A stretch of 64,000 nt of DNA, taken from positions 1-64,000 of the forward strand of contig NZ_JAQCNO010000057.1 of assembly GCF_028274965.1 (NCBI RefSeq), given 5' to 3'. This DNA comes from Natronomonas sp. (GTDB taxonomy: Archaea; Halobacteriota; Halobacteria; Halobacteriales; Haloarculaceae). Both the position numbers and the translations under genes were made by a program. Under the pieces are notes generated by a model. That model saw only the letters and a program-made list of their open reading frames with translations, was not told the DNA's origin and searched no databases. Positions 25,256 to 33,519 of this stretch are shown in pieces; the stretch's first letter is position 1; each line of letters opens with the position of its first letter.

Positions 25256-27916
25256 TCAGGCCGCCCACTCGAGCATCCGCTCGTAGAAGTCGTCGCTCTC
25301 GAGGGCCGCCCGGTCGCCGACGAGCACGAGCGCCTTTTTCGCCCGGGTGAGCGCGACGTTGACGCGCCGGTGGTCCTCGAAGATCGGACTCGAGAGGTCC
25401 CCGGTCGCGACGAAGGAGACGACGACGACCTCCTTGGCGGAGCCCTGAAACCGGTCGACCGTGTCGACGGCGACCCCGGAGACGCGACGGGAGATCTCGG
25501 CGACCTGTGCGCGAAAGGGGGCGATGACGCCGATGTCGTCCGGATCGACGCCGGCGTCGAGAAACGAGTCGACGACCGCCGCGACCCGGTCGGCCTCCGT
25601 CGGGTTCGTGTGCCCCGAGGCGGTCCCCTCGGAGTCGAGGAAGCTGACCGGGTCCCGGAGCGCCGGCGGCAGCGGGTCGACGCTGACGCCGTCGAGGTCC
25701 TCGAGTCGCTGGGCCGCCACGTCGGCGCTCGCCGGGCGGAGGTCGCCGTCGTAGAACTCCCGGCTCGAGAAGTACTGGATGCGCTGGCTCATCCGGTACT
25801 GCCGGTCGAGGCGGACGGCGGCCTCCGGGGAACGCTCGATGAGCCGCTCGAACAGCGACCGTTTGAGGTCGTTGTCGGCCCGGACCACCGGCGGTAGCTG
25901 CTGGTGGTCGCCGACGAGGACGAACCGGTCGGCGAGCGTCGTCGCGAGAAAGGTCCCGGGCTCGGTGAGCTGTCCCGCCTCGTCGACGACCGCCACGTCG
26001 AAGGCGTTCTCCTTGAGGGCCCGCGAGCCGCAGGCGGCGGTCGTCGCCGCGACGACGCTCGCGTCTCCGAGCGCCGCCGCGCGCTCCTCGGGATCGCCCG
26101 TCCGCTCGAGGCGGTAGGGCTCCATGTCGTCGCGGACGCCGGTCTCCGAGCCCCACCGCACGGTGTCGCGAAAGCCCTGCGCCTCCAAGGCCTCGATGGC
26201 GTTGTCGACCGCGCGGTTCGTAAAGGCCGACAGCAGGACCCGATCGCCCCGCTCGACGAGCGCCCGGACCGTCCGGGCCAGCGTGTGGGTCTTTCCGGTG
26301 CCCGGCGGCCCGTGGATCAACGCGAAGTCCTCCGCGGCGAGGGCTTTGTTGACCGCGTCGTTCTGTGCGGCGTTGTTGTCGATGTAGGTCGCGTTCGGGC
26401 CGCTGAACGCCGGGTCGCGACGGCCGAAGAGGACGTCCTTTGCGTCCGGATCGCCCCGGAGCACCGCGTCGTGGAGCGCGGTCAACTGCCGGTCGACGCC
26501 GATCTCGGAGGGGTACTGATCGAGGCGGCGCAGCGAGAGCGGCTCGTCGGCGATCACGGTGACCGTCTCGCCCAACTCCGAGACGGTTGCGAGTTCCGCC
26601 GTGCCGCGCGTCGGGTGGCCGTCGCTCGCGAGCACCCGATCGCCCTCGCGGATCTTCGAGACGGCGTCGCCGGAGGCCCTCGCCCGAAGCTCCCAGCGGC
26701 CGCCGGACACCGGGGTCCGCCCGATCGGTTCCAGATCGGTTATCGCCCGGTCGTCGGCGACCCGCTCGGCCGCCGATTGCTCCCAAAGCTTCCGGTACTC
26801 GGCGTGGACGGCCCGGCGTTCGTCCTCTATGGCGGCGTAGAAGCGATCGAAGTACGCCCGCTCGGCCGCCGGGAGCGGGTCGCCGACCCTGCCGGCTTTC
26901 GACTCCTGATCGAGGTTGCCGGCGACGGCCATGCAGGTGTCGCGCTCGAAGCAGTACTCGCAGTTCGCCTCGGCCTCGAAGCCCGTCGGGACGGAGCGGT
27001 CGTACTCCGCGGCGGCGATCTCGTTTCTGACGCGGAGGACGTACTTCAGGAGTCCGGGACCGATCGAGAACTCCTTGGCCGGCGAGAGGTCACCGGAGGC
27101 CTCGCCGCGATCGAGCGTCGTGTTCTTCGTGTACAGAAGCGTCCCGGTGTCCGGGGCGGCGTCGATGCCCTCGCCCAACAGGAGCGCGTAACACGCCGCC
27201 TGGATCTTGTCCTGGAACCGCGGCTCGCGCTTGAGGTTCTTGCCCGTCTTCAGCTCGACCGGCATCCCGCGGCGGACGGCGTCGGCCCGCCCCTTGATCC
27301 CGAAGCGCTCCGAGAGAAGCGTCTGCTCGGAGCGCCAGGAGTCCTCGCCGAACCGCCCCTGCCGGAGCCACCCCTGGATTGCGGCCGCGTTCTGCCTGAC
27401 ATCGGCGGCGACGCTGTCGGCGGTCTCGCCGAGCAGCCCCACGTCGACGGCGGCCTCCGCAACCCGTTCGGCGACGCTGTCGTCGAGGTCCCGGCCGCGG
27501 AGCAGGTCTCCGAAGACCTCGTGGACGATCGTCCCCTTGACGACGGGGTACTTCAGCGGCAGTCCGGTCAGTTTGTTCAGATAGTAGATGCGCGGACACT
27601 GGACCCACCCGCGGACGTCGGTCACGTCGACCAGGAAATCCGGCTCGACGACGACCGCCGAGGAGCCGGTCGTCGAGTACTGCGTCTCGCCGCGGAACTC
27701 GCGCTCGTCGAGGTCGGTGAGCAGCAGTTCCATGCCCGGCTCGAGCAGAGCGGCCGTCTCCGTCCACTTCCCCCAGAGGGTCGCCCGAACGGGCGGGGCC
27801 GAACCGCGGTCGGGCCGGATGAGCACCTCGACGAGGTCGCTCGTCCCCCGGTCGGTCTCGACCGTGCGCGGGGCCTCGAGTTCGACGACCGGACCGCGTA
27901 CGTTCACGTTCGACAC
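25256..27916 (-). CDS. Dna2-like nuclease-helicase (PD-(D/E)XK + Fe-S + SF1 helicase)
   Basis: 886 residues from a GTG at 27916 (VSNVNVRGPVVELEAPR), chosen because the ATG at 28003 leaves only 8 bp to a divergent gene. Residue numbers here count from the longer ORF. A RecB-type nuclease lies at about 130-350, with the metal/nuclease core GRADAVRRGMPVELKTG and the cysteines of a 4Fe-4S cluster in VQCPRIYY and CEYCFERDTC. The helicase holds Walker A GPPGTGKT, Walker B DEAGQL, GDHQQLPP, and VALTRAKK. Such proteins process DNA ends and flaps in replication and repair. Confidence 0.88.
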   Translation of the reverse strand: MSNVNVRGPVVELEAPRTVETDRGTSDLVEVLIRPDRGSAPPVRATLWGKWTETAALLEPGMELLLTDLDEREFRGETQYSTTGSSAVVVEPDFLVDVTDVRGWVQCPRIYYLNKLTGLPLKYPVVKGTIVHEVFGDLLRGRDLDDSVAERVAEAAVDVGLLGETADSVAADVRQNAAAIQGWLRQGRFGEDSWRSEQTLLSERFGIKGRADAVRRGMPVELKTGKNLKREPRFQDKIQAACYALLLGEGIDAAPDTGTLLYTKNTTLDRGEASGDLSPAKEFSIGPGLLKYVLRVRNEIAAAEYDRSVPTGFEAEANCEYCFERDTCMAVAGNLDQESKAGRVGDPLPAAERAYFDRFYAAIEDERRAVHAEYRKLWEQSAAERVADDRAITDLEPIGRTPVSGGRWELRARASGDAVSKIREGDRVLASDGHPTRGTAELATVSELGETVTVIADEPLSLRRLDQYPSEIGVDRQLTALHDAVLRGDPDAKDVLFGRRDPAFSGPNATYIDNNAAQNDAVNKALAAEDFALIHGPPGTGKTHTLARTVRALVERGDRVLLSAFTNRAVDNAIEALEAQGFRDTVRWGSETGVRDDMEPYRLERTGDPEERAAALGDASVVAATTAACGSRALKENAFDVAVVDEAGQLTEPGTFLATTLADRFVLVGDHQQLPPVVRADNDLKRSLFERLIERSPEAAVRLDRQYRMSQRIQYFSSREFYDGDLRPASADVAAQRLEDLDGVSVDPLPPALRDPVSFLDSEGTASGHTNPTEADRVAAVVDSFLDAGVDPDDIGVIAPFRAQVAEISRRVSGVAVDTVDRFQGSAKEVVVVSFVATGDLSSPIFEDHRRVNVALTRAKKALVLVGDRAALESDDFYERMLEWAA

Positions 27917-28011
27917 TGCGCCCTCGGCGAAAAAACGCTGTCGGTCGGGTTCGGGCGGGCGCGGCCGGCCGGATGCGATAGCTTCTTTTCCGTCATCGAA
28001 CAACGGTCGGT

Positions 28012-28560
28012 ATGCGCGTTCGCGACTGGCAGGATGTCCTGGAGGACGTCGTCGAATCGGACGCCGAGCCGAGCGGGTGGCGGGCCGTCGCCGGCGACCG
28101 GCGCGGCGGGGTCGGCGAGGACTTGTTCGTCGGGCATCCCACCGTCGGCGTGTTCCAGCTCAAGACGTTCGCGAAGAACCCCTTCGAGGTCCAAGGCGTC
28201 GGCTCGCGGGTCGCGCGGCGGATCGACGACGAACTGGAGCCGATCTTCCCGGCCGAGGACGAGGCCGGGCGGTTCGGCGTCAACCGCGGCGTCGAGGACG
28301 AGTCGGAGGCCAAAGCGCGGGCGGAGGAGCTCGAAACCGTGATCGAAACGCACGCCGACGCGCCGACGACCGGCGACGCGCTCTTCGAGGACGTGATGGA
28401 CGCACTCGACAGCCCCGCCTTCGGGCCGATGGCGTACGACATGTACGACAGGCCCGAGGAGCTCGACACCCTCTCGGAGACGTTCGAGGAGGCCGAAGAG
28501 GTCCTCTCCGCGGAACTCGAAGACCTCATCGAGGACGACGTCGGGCGCGGGTTTCACTGA
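28012..28560 (+). CDS. conserved haloarchaeal protein of unknown function
   Basis: 182 residues. It has a compact basic-hydrophobic start (MRVRDWQDVLEDVVESD), a segment GEDLFVGHPTVGVFQLKTFAKNPFEVQGVG that looks like a small beta domain, and a long acidic helical C terminus. No motif allows a function. It is divergent from the Dna2-like gene, which suggests, without proof, a role near DNA maintenance. The TATA-like cttctttt is about 25 bp before the ATG. Confidence 0.65.
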   Translation: MRVRDWQDVLEDVVESDAEPSGWRAVAGDRRGGVGEDLFVGHPTVGVFQLKTFAKNPFEVQGVGSRVARRIDDELEPIFPAEDEAGRFGVNRGVEDESEAKARAEELETVIETHADAPTTGDALFEDVMDALDSPAFGPMAYDMYDRPEELDTLSETFEEAEEVLSAELEDLIEDDVGRGFH

Positions 28561-28706
28561 GGTGGGCGGCTCACCCGGGCAAGCGGCCCGAGGCCGCGCT
28601 CGCTCCGGCCGCACTCGGTAGCGGGCGCTCCGATCAACGGGAGCGTTTCGGGCGCGGCCGAGGCTGTCGCACAATGGAGGGCAAACTATGACGGGATCGA
28701 TGTCGG

Positions 28707-28862
28707 CTACTCCGGCTCGCGCTTGACGTAGCTGCGGTAGCTCATCGCGGACCCCTCGACGATGACGGTGTCGGTCCCGTGTTGGCGCTCGTGGGGCGGG
28801 CCCTCAGAGATCGCTTCGAGGTCGGCGTCGCCGTACTCGTACGGTGTGTGGCTCTGTACCAT
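28707..28862 (-). CDS. small uncharacterised protein
   Basis: 51 residues from MVQSHTPYEYGDADLEAI. The 60-residue start in the ORF track is rejected because a TATA-like aatgatttatg sits 28 bp before the ATG at 28862, implying a leaderless start there. The protein is acidic with a basic tail (MSYRSYVKREPE). No domain recognised. It lies in otherwise empty sequence between convergent genes, which favours it being real. Confidence 0.55.
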   Translation of the reverse strand: MVQSHTPYEYGDADLEAISEGPPHERQHGTDTVIVEGSAMSYRSYVKREPE

Positions 28863-28885
28863 ACCGCGAGGTGGGCGCCGTCGGT

Positions 28886-28895
28886 ACATAAATCA
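28886..28895 (-). promoter_or_regulatory. TATA-like box for the 51-residue gene
   Basis: The minus strand reads ccaatgatttatg; its centre is about 28 bp before the ATG at 28862. Confidence 0.5.
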
Positions 28896-28970
28896 TTGGT
28901 ACGCTCTACCGTGCGACACGGGGGCCGATCGCGGGGATGCGAGGCGGGGTTCGGGCGGCCTCCGGGCGGA

Positions 28971-29750
28971 TCACAGGACCGAACCGACGTCGGCGAGGGA
29001 GTCGAGGACGTGATCGGGGACGACGTCGCTTTCGGCGAAGTCGTCGTCGGTCGTGACGCCGGTTCGGACGAGCACCGTCGTCATGCCGGCGCGTTCCCCG
29101 AGCGCGATGTCCGTGTTCAGCCGGTCGCCGACGACGAGACACCGCTCTGGTGGCACGCCGAGGGCTTCGACAGCGGCGTGCTGGGCCTCCGCGGACGGCT
29201 TTCCGAGGCACTTCCGGGGGTCTTTTTGTGCGGTCCCGGCGACGGCGTTGACGATCGCCCCCGAGCCCGGGGCCATCCCCTCGGCGGCGGGGATCAGCCG
29301 ATCGGGGTCCGTCCCGTAGAACGTCGCCCCCGAGGCGATCGCCCGGTAGCCGGCCAGGAGGTCGCCGTAATCGAACTCGTCGGTCCAGGAGACGACGAGG
29401 ACGTCCGCCGCCGTCGCGTCGGAGACGAGGTCGATGCCGGCCGTCGCGAACTGCTCGCGGAGGCCCGCCGCGCCGATCAGAAACACCGCCTCGCCGGCGT
29501 GCTCCTCGGTGAGATACCGCGTCGTGACGGTGCCGGCCGAGAGCACCTCCTCGGGGTCGGCGTCGATGCCGAGCCGACCGAGCCGTTCGACGTACGCCGC
29601 CCTCGATTTCGTCGGGTTGTTCGAGAAGAAAAGCGGCCGGATCCCCGCCGCCCGGAGCCGTTCGATCGCCTCGACCGCGCCGGGGATGGCGTCCTCGCCC
29701 CGGTAGACGGTCCCGTCCAGGTCCAACACGGCGCCCTCGAACGCGTTCAT
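28971..29750 (-). CDS. HAD-superfamily phosphatase, NagD-like
   Basis: 259 residues, HAD class IIA. Motif I LDLDGTVYRG, the FFSNNPTKSRA segment that follows motif II, a cap domain in the middle, and motif III/IV KPSAE...CLVVGDRLNTDI are clear. NagD-type enzymes dephosphorylate nucleotides and small sugar phosphates in the cytoplasm. The exact substrate is not readable. The gene is divergent from halocyanin with 154 bp between them. Confidence 0.9.
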   Translation of the reverse strand: MNAFEGAVLDLDGTVYRGEDAIPGAVEAIERLRAAGIRPLFFSNNPTKSRAAYVERLGRLGIDADPEEVLSAGTVTTRYLTEEHAGEAVFLIGAAGLREQFATAGIDLVSDATAADVLVVSWTDEFDYGDLLAGYRAIASGATFYGTDPDRLIPAAEGMAPGSGAIVNAVAGTAQKDPRKCLGKPSAEAQHAAVEALGVPPERCLVVGDRLNTDIALGERAGMTTVLVRTGVTTDDDFAESDVVPDHVLDSLADVGSVL

Positions 29751-29904
29751 GCGTCGGAAACGGGCCGCCGGCGCTTAGAGGTTGTCGTCGGTCCGTGCCG
29801 AAAACGGACCGAAACAACACGGTCGAACGTGGGGAATACGTCGTGAGCCGTTGGCACATCTCAACGGGAGTTTATGTGCATCGGAGCCCTACGACGACGC
29901 GGAT

Positions 29905-30435
29905 ATGAACGATCTCAGTCGACGCCGATTCGTGCTCGGCACAGGCGCTGTAGCGGTGACCGGAGCCCTCGCCGGCTGCGGTGGCAACGGTAACGGCAAC
30001 GGCGGCGGGAACGGCAACGGCAACGGCAACGGCGACGGGAGCGACGGCGGCAACGGCGGCGGCTCCGCGAGCCCCGAGGAGCAGGCGACGAGCTACCTCA
30101 ACGAGAACGAGGCCAACGGGTTCGAGGGCGACGTCTCCGATCAGACCGGACAGAGCGAGGTCACGGTCGAGGTCGGCGCCGGCCCGAACGGCTTCCAGTT
30201 CGCCCCGACCGCGATCACCGTCGACACCGGGACGACCGTCACCTGGGAGTGGACCGGCGAGGGCGGCCAGCACAACGTCGTCTCGAACGGCGGCGACTAC
30301 GGCGACCTCGAAAGCGAGCGCATCGCTGAGGAAGGCCACACCTACACCTACACCTTCGAGGAGGCGGGCGCCGCGCTGTACGTCTGTGAACCCCACCGGG
30401 CGCAGGGCAAGTACGGCGCCGTCGTCGTCCAGTAG
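29905..30435 (+). CDS. halocyanin-like blue copper lipoprotein with unusual ligand set
   Basis: 176 residues from MNDLSRRRFVLGTG. A twin-arginine signal ends with lipobox LAGC, followed by a 40-residue Gly/Asn spacer encoded by ggcaacgg repeats, and then a cupredoxin domain. Copper ligands visible are His in GGQHNVV, Cys in YVCEPHR and the His two residues later. The position of the axial Met (normally GMxG) holds Lys: AQGKYGAVVV, codon AAG. It would sit on the outer membrane face as an electron carrier, but the altered axial ligand may shift potential or metal use. TATA-like gtttatg is about 30 bp upstream. Confidence 0.85.
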   Translation: MNDLSRRRFVLGTGAVAVTGALAGCGGNGNGNGGGNGNGNGNGDGSDGGNGGGSASPEEQATSYLNENEANGFEGDVSDQTGQSEVTVEVGAGPNGFQFAPTAITVDTGTTVTWEWTGEGGQHNVVSNGGDYGDLESERIAEEGHTYTYTFEEAGAALYVCEPHRAQGKYGAVVVQ

Positions 30436-30452
30436 ACCCGGTTCATCCGCGC

Positions 30453-30462
30453 TGTTTTTATC
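30453..30462 (+). promoter_or_regulatory. TATA-like box for the UDG-like gene
   Basis: tgtttttatc is centred about 27 bp before the GTG at 30485 and follows the halocyanin stop by 18 bp. It supports both the GTG start and separate transcription. Confidence 0.45.
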
Positions 30463-30484
30463 GACCGCTCGACTACCGGCAGTC

Positions 30485-31072
30485 GTGAGACGAGTCACCG
30501 ACCGCGTGTCGAACCCCTTCGGTATGCGCGCGCCCGCCGACCCCGCGGTCTACGGGTACGGGGACGCGAACGCGGACTTCCACGTGATCGGCGCCGACGC
30601 CGACGCCCACGGCGGGGCCGAAACCGGCGTTCCGTTCACCGACTCGCCCGCCGGCGAGCGGATCCAGTCTGTCCTCCACGCGGTCGGGTTCGCCGCCGAG
30701 CCCTACAGCGACGCCCCCCGGTTGCGGAACTGCTATCTGTCGTATCTCCACCTCTCGCCGGGCGACCCCGCCGACCTCGAGCGGTACTTCGACGCCGAGC
30801 TCCGGGCGATAAACGCGCACATCCTGCTGCCCGTCGGGGACGACGCGCTCGCGTACGTGCTCTCTGAGTTCACGACCGAGGCGGGTCCGAGCGCGGCCGA
30901 GGCGGCGCGGCGACACGCCTCGGAGGTTCGCGGGCGGGGGTTTCTCGTCGTCCCGGTCGGCGACCCGGACGGGTGGGGCGCGGGCGACGAATCCGCGCTT
31001 ATCGGTCGGCTCCGGGCGCTTTTGAAAAGCGACTACCGGCAGACGAAAGGCGTCGCGACGAGGGTCGGCTGA
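30485..31072 (+). CDS. uracil-DNA glycosylase superfamily protein
   Basis: 195 residues from a GTG (VRRVTDRVSNPFGMRAPADP). The start is set by the TATA spacing; the longer ORF upstream overlaps halocyanin and is shadow. The pattern CDPAVYGYGDANADFHVIG-like opening (here ADPAVYGYGDANADFHVIG), FTDSPAGERIQSVLHAVGF and the CYLSYLHLSPGD segment match haloarchaeal UDG-superfamily proteins related to family 4/5 types. The usual Fe-S cysteines of family 4 UDG are missing, so catalytic activity is not assured. Confidence 0.65.
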   Translation: MRRVTDRVSNPFGMRAPADPAVYGYGDANADFHVIGADADAHGGAETGVPFTDSPAGERIQSVLHAVGFAAEPYSDAPRLRNCYLSYLHLSPGDPADLERYFDAELRAINAHILLPVGDDALAYVLSEFTTEAGPSAAEAARRHASEVRGRGFLVVPVGDPDGWGAGDESALIGRLRALLKSDYRQTKGVATRVG

Positions 31073-31093
31073 GCGCTCGAGCGTTCGGGGCCG

Positions 31094-31384
31094 TCACTCG
31101 GTTTTCCTTTGGCTTTCGGTCGTTTCTCCGGCGTCGGTGTCCGTCGTATACCGGGCCCAAAACCGGAGCCACTCCGCCAGCGGCCGCCGGTCGCCGTCGA
31201 CCGTGACCGTCACCGCGCCGTCGACGCGCCACGTCGCGTGCGCCGCGTCCTCGCCGAAGGCGACCGGCACGCGCGCCTCGACGTCGTCGAACTCGATCTC
31301 GGTCGACTCGCGGCGGTCGATCCGCTCGTCGAGGATCTCCGCGATGATCGCGTCCCAGGTCGGATCGCTTCGTTCTCGTTGCAT
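31094..31384 (-). CDS. uncharacterised small protein, paralogue of the gene at 31789
   Basis: 96 residues. The middle part EIEFDDVEARVPVAFGEDAAHATWRVDGAVTVTVDGD aligns with the 73-residue protein upstream (DFDDMQIEVPSGTGDDVEHAEWRLDGTLRV), so the two share a small beta domain with a [DE]-x-AHA/EHAxWR(V/L)DG(A/T) motif. The remaining C-terminal tail has LAEWLRFWARY. It is last in a tight minus-strand operon. Function unknown. Confidence 0.65.
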   Translation of the reverse strand: MQRERSDPTWDAIIAEILDERIDRRESTEIEFDDVEARVPVAFGEDAAHATWRVDGAVTVTVDGDRRPLAEWLRFWARYTTDTDAGETTESQRKTE

Positions 31385-31403
31385 ATCGGGCGCTTGTTCG
31401 CTG

Positions 31404-31796
31404 TCAGTCCGGGCGGATCGAACGGACGAGCCGACGCCCGGCCCCGAGTGCGGCGGAGAGTTCCGCGCCGACCGCCGAAAGGGCGCCGCCGACCCGGAGC
31501 TCGTCGGGGGCGACGCCGGTCCGCCGCGAGAGCGGTCCCGGTCGGCTGTCGGCCCCGGAGACGGCGACCGTTCGGCCGCGGACCCTGATCTCGACGGTCA
31601 GCGCCGTCCGGCCGAGCAGCGGTCGGAGTCGGTCTTCGATCCCGTTCGGGGAGCGCCGGAAGAGCCGGATCGCGTCGGCGACCGAGCCGATTTCGACGAA
31701 CAGGCGGTCGCCGGCGGACCTGATCTCCGCGGTCGTCCCCTCTGCCTCGAGCGTCAACTCGGCCGTGACGGCGAGCGGAGCGCCCGCGTCAGTCAC
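31404..31796 (-). CDS. uncharacterised protein, middle gene of a three-gene operon
   Basis: 130 residues. Starts MTDAGAPLAVTAELTLEAEG with a run of beta strands (TTAEIRSAGDRLFVEIG), followed by RLLLRRSPN-like linker (RLFRRSPNGIEDRL) and a C-terminal alpha-helical part. No domain recognised. It overlaps the preceding gene by 8 bp and is 19 bp before the next, so co-expression is near certain. Confidence 0.6.
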   Translation of the reverse strand: MTDAGAPLAVTAELTLEAEGTTAEIRSAGDRLFVEIGSVADAIRLFRRSPNGIEDRLRPLLGRTALTVEIRVRGRTVAVSGADSRPGPLSRRTGVAPDELRVGGALSAVGAELSAALGAGRRLVRSIRPD

Positions 31797-32010
31797 GCTC
31801 TCTCGTCGTCACGCGGAGCGTCCCGTCGAGTCGCCACTCGGCGTGTTCGACGTCGTCGCCGGTGCCGCTCGGGACCTCGATCTGCATGTCGTCGAAGTCG
31901 TAGATGATCTCCGCGTTCCGCCCGGTCAGACGATCGTACAGGCTGATCGCGAGGTCGGGCCAACTGGTCGTCTCGTCGATCCGCTCTTCGGGGGTCTCTG
32001 CGTCCGCCAT
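31789..32010 (-). CDS. uncharacterised small protein, first gene of a three-gene operon
   Basis: 73 residues, MADAETPEERIDETTSW. After a short helix comes the beta domain EIIYDFDDMQIEVPSGTGDDVEHAEWRLDGTLRV shared with the third gene. TATA-like aactaatacc lies about 27 bp before the ATG. Function unknown; the family appears to be small stand-alone domains. Confidence 0.65.
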   Translation of the reverse strand: MADAETPEERIDETTSWPDLAISLYDRLTGRNAEIIYDFDDMQIEVPSGTGDDVEHAEWRLDGTLRVTTRERD

Positions 32011-32149
32011 GGTCGCGCTACGGCGTCGGGGGTATTAGTTGTTCGTGCGGGACGCGCCTCGCGCCCCCGACAGTGTCCGTCTCCATCCGCGTCCCGAGTC
32101 CGGCGTTCGCGTGTCGCCTTCTGGGAGCCGCCGGGGGCGCTCGGGCGCG

Positions 32150-33034
32150 TCAGGAGCCGGCCAGCGCGGCCCGGATCGCCTCGCGCACCGGCGTCCGGTC
32201 GATCGGGACGGCCCCTTGGATGTCTCGGTCGGGATCGACGGTTACGGGGTGACGCATGCTCTCGGCCAGCGGTCGGGCGATCGCGTACTGGACGTCCGTC
32301 GTCAGCCGAAGCCAGTGCGACGAGAGCCCGGGCGTCATCACCGGAACGGGCAGGATGAACACCCGGCGGCCCTTGATTTCGGCGGTCATCCGGAGCAGCG
32401 ACTCGTAGGAGTGGACCGACGGGCCGCCGATGTCGTACGTTCGGCCCCGGGTCTCCTCGGTCCCGAGCAGCCGAACGAGGTACGCGATGACGTCCTCGAT
32501 GCCGATCGGCTGACAGGGCGTCTGTATCCACGTCGGGACGACCATCACCGGGAGCCGGTCGGTCAGATCGTTGACGATCCGGAAGCTCGCGCTCTCGGCG
32601 CCGATGATCACCGCGGCACGCAGGACGGTCAGATCGAACGAGCCGCTCTCGAGCACCGACTCGACCTCCCGGCGCGACGCTAGGTGCTCCGAGAGGTCCG
32701 TCTCGTCGCCGCTGATGCCGCTGAGGTAGATCACCCGATCGACGCCCGCCCCGGTCGCGATGTCGCGAAACCGGGCCGCATAGCGCCTGTCGCGGTCCGC
32801 AAAGTCCTTCGCGGTCAGCGAGTGGATCAGGTAGTACGCGACGTCGACGCCGGCACAGAGCCCCTCGAGGGAGGCGGGATCGCCCAGGTCGCCCTCGAAC
32901 GGTTCGACGCCGTCGGGGAACGTCGTTTCGCTCGCGCTCCGGGAGAAGGCGACCACGTCGTGCCCCTCCGCGACGAGCGATCGGACAAGTCGAGCCCCGA
33001 CGAAGCCGGTCGCCCCCACGACGAGAACACGCAT
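32150..33034 (-). CDS. NAD(P)-binding atypical SDR (NmrA/NDUFA9-like)
   Basis: 294 residues. The Rossmann start is VLVVGATGFVGARLVRSL, followed by AYYLIHSLTAKDFADRDR and YLSGISGDE. The catalytic Tyr/Lys pair of classical SDRs is not obvious, as in atypical members that act on quinones, isoprenoids or as structural subunits. A cytosolic or membrane-peripheral role is possible. The C-terminal third lacks the second domain (DUF2867) seen in longer homologues. Confidence 0.85.
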   Translation of the reverse strand: MRVLVVGATGFVGARLVRSLVAEGHDVVAFSRSASETTFPDGVEPFEGDLGDPASLEGLCAGVDVAYYLIHSLTAKDFADRDRRYAARFRDIATGAGVDRVIYLSGISGDETDLSEHLASRREVESVLESGSFDLTVLRAAVIIGAESASFRIVNDLTDRLPVMVVPTWIQTPCQPIGIEDVIAYLVRLLGTEETRGRTYDIGGPSVHSYESLLRMTAEIKGRRVFILPVPVMTPGLSSHWLRLTTDVQYAIARPLAESMRHPVTVDPDRDIQGAVPIDRTPVREAIRAALAGS

Positions 33035-33192
33035 ACCACGGTGTAGGGTCAGCGCACTGAAAGCCCTTCGGACGCTCCACTCGGCGCGGTTTCGGCCCCC
33101 GTTCGTCCCGGTAGCTCGGCCGGGCTACCGTTGCGCCGGCGCCCGTCGCGTGCGGGGGAAACGTTTTCGCGTGGGGCGCGAGGAGACACCGT

Positions 33193-33519
33193 ATGGATGT
33201 CGAGTTCGAGTTTCACGCGACGCTCAGGGACGCCGTCGGCGAGAAGACGCTGTCCCGGCGGTTCGACGACGGGACGACCGTCGCCGGGGCGATCCGGTCT
33301 CTCGTCGAGGAGTGCGACGACCTGCGTCCGCTCGTGGTCCGTTCGGACGGGTCGCTCCGGGCGCACCTCAGCGTGTCGATCGACGGCGACCCGCTCCTCG
33401 AGGCCGACCGGAGCGGGCGGGTGCTCGAGGGCGGCGAGACGATCGTGCTCTCGCCGGGCGTCGCCGGGGGCAAGGGCGGGGACGGAGACGAAGATCGGAC
33501 GGGGGGAGACGCGGCATGA
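33193..33519 (+). CDS. MoaD/ThiS-like (SAMP-type) beta-grasp protein with internal Gly-Gly
   Basis: 108 residues. MDVEFEFHATLRDAVGEKTLSRRF starts a ubiquitin-like beta-grasp fold as in MoaD and haloarchaeal SAMPs. The expected C-terminal diglycine is in VLSPGVAGG, but 15 further residues (KGGDGDEDRTGGDAA) follow. Either a protease trims it before adenylation, or the protein is not a thiocarboxylate donor or modifier. It overlaps by ATGA with a beta-lactamase-fold gene. Divergent from the SDR gene. Confidence 0.75.
   Translation: MDVEFEFHATLRDAVGEKTLSRRFDDGTTVAGAIRSLVEECDDLRPLVVRSDGSLRAHLSVSIDGDPLLEADRSGRVLEGGETIVLSPGVAGGKGGDGDEDRTGGDAA

Noticed and set aside
28003-28012. ATG at 28003 as the start of the Dna2-like gene
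   Set aside because: Leaves 8 bp to the divergent start and adds a Pro/Arg-rich stretch without domain; GTG at 27916 with a gaggg just upstream is preferred, though not proved.
29981-31072. 363-codon ORF as one gene spanning halocyanin and the UDG-like protein
   Set aside because: The first 168 codons are an Ala/Thr/Arg shadow of halocyanin; the real gene starts at GTG 30485 after its own TATA box.
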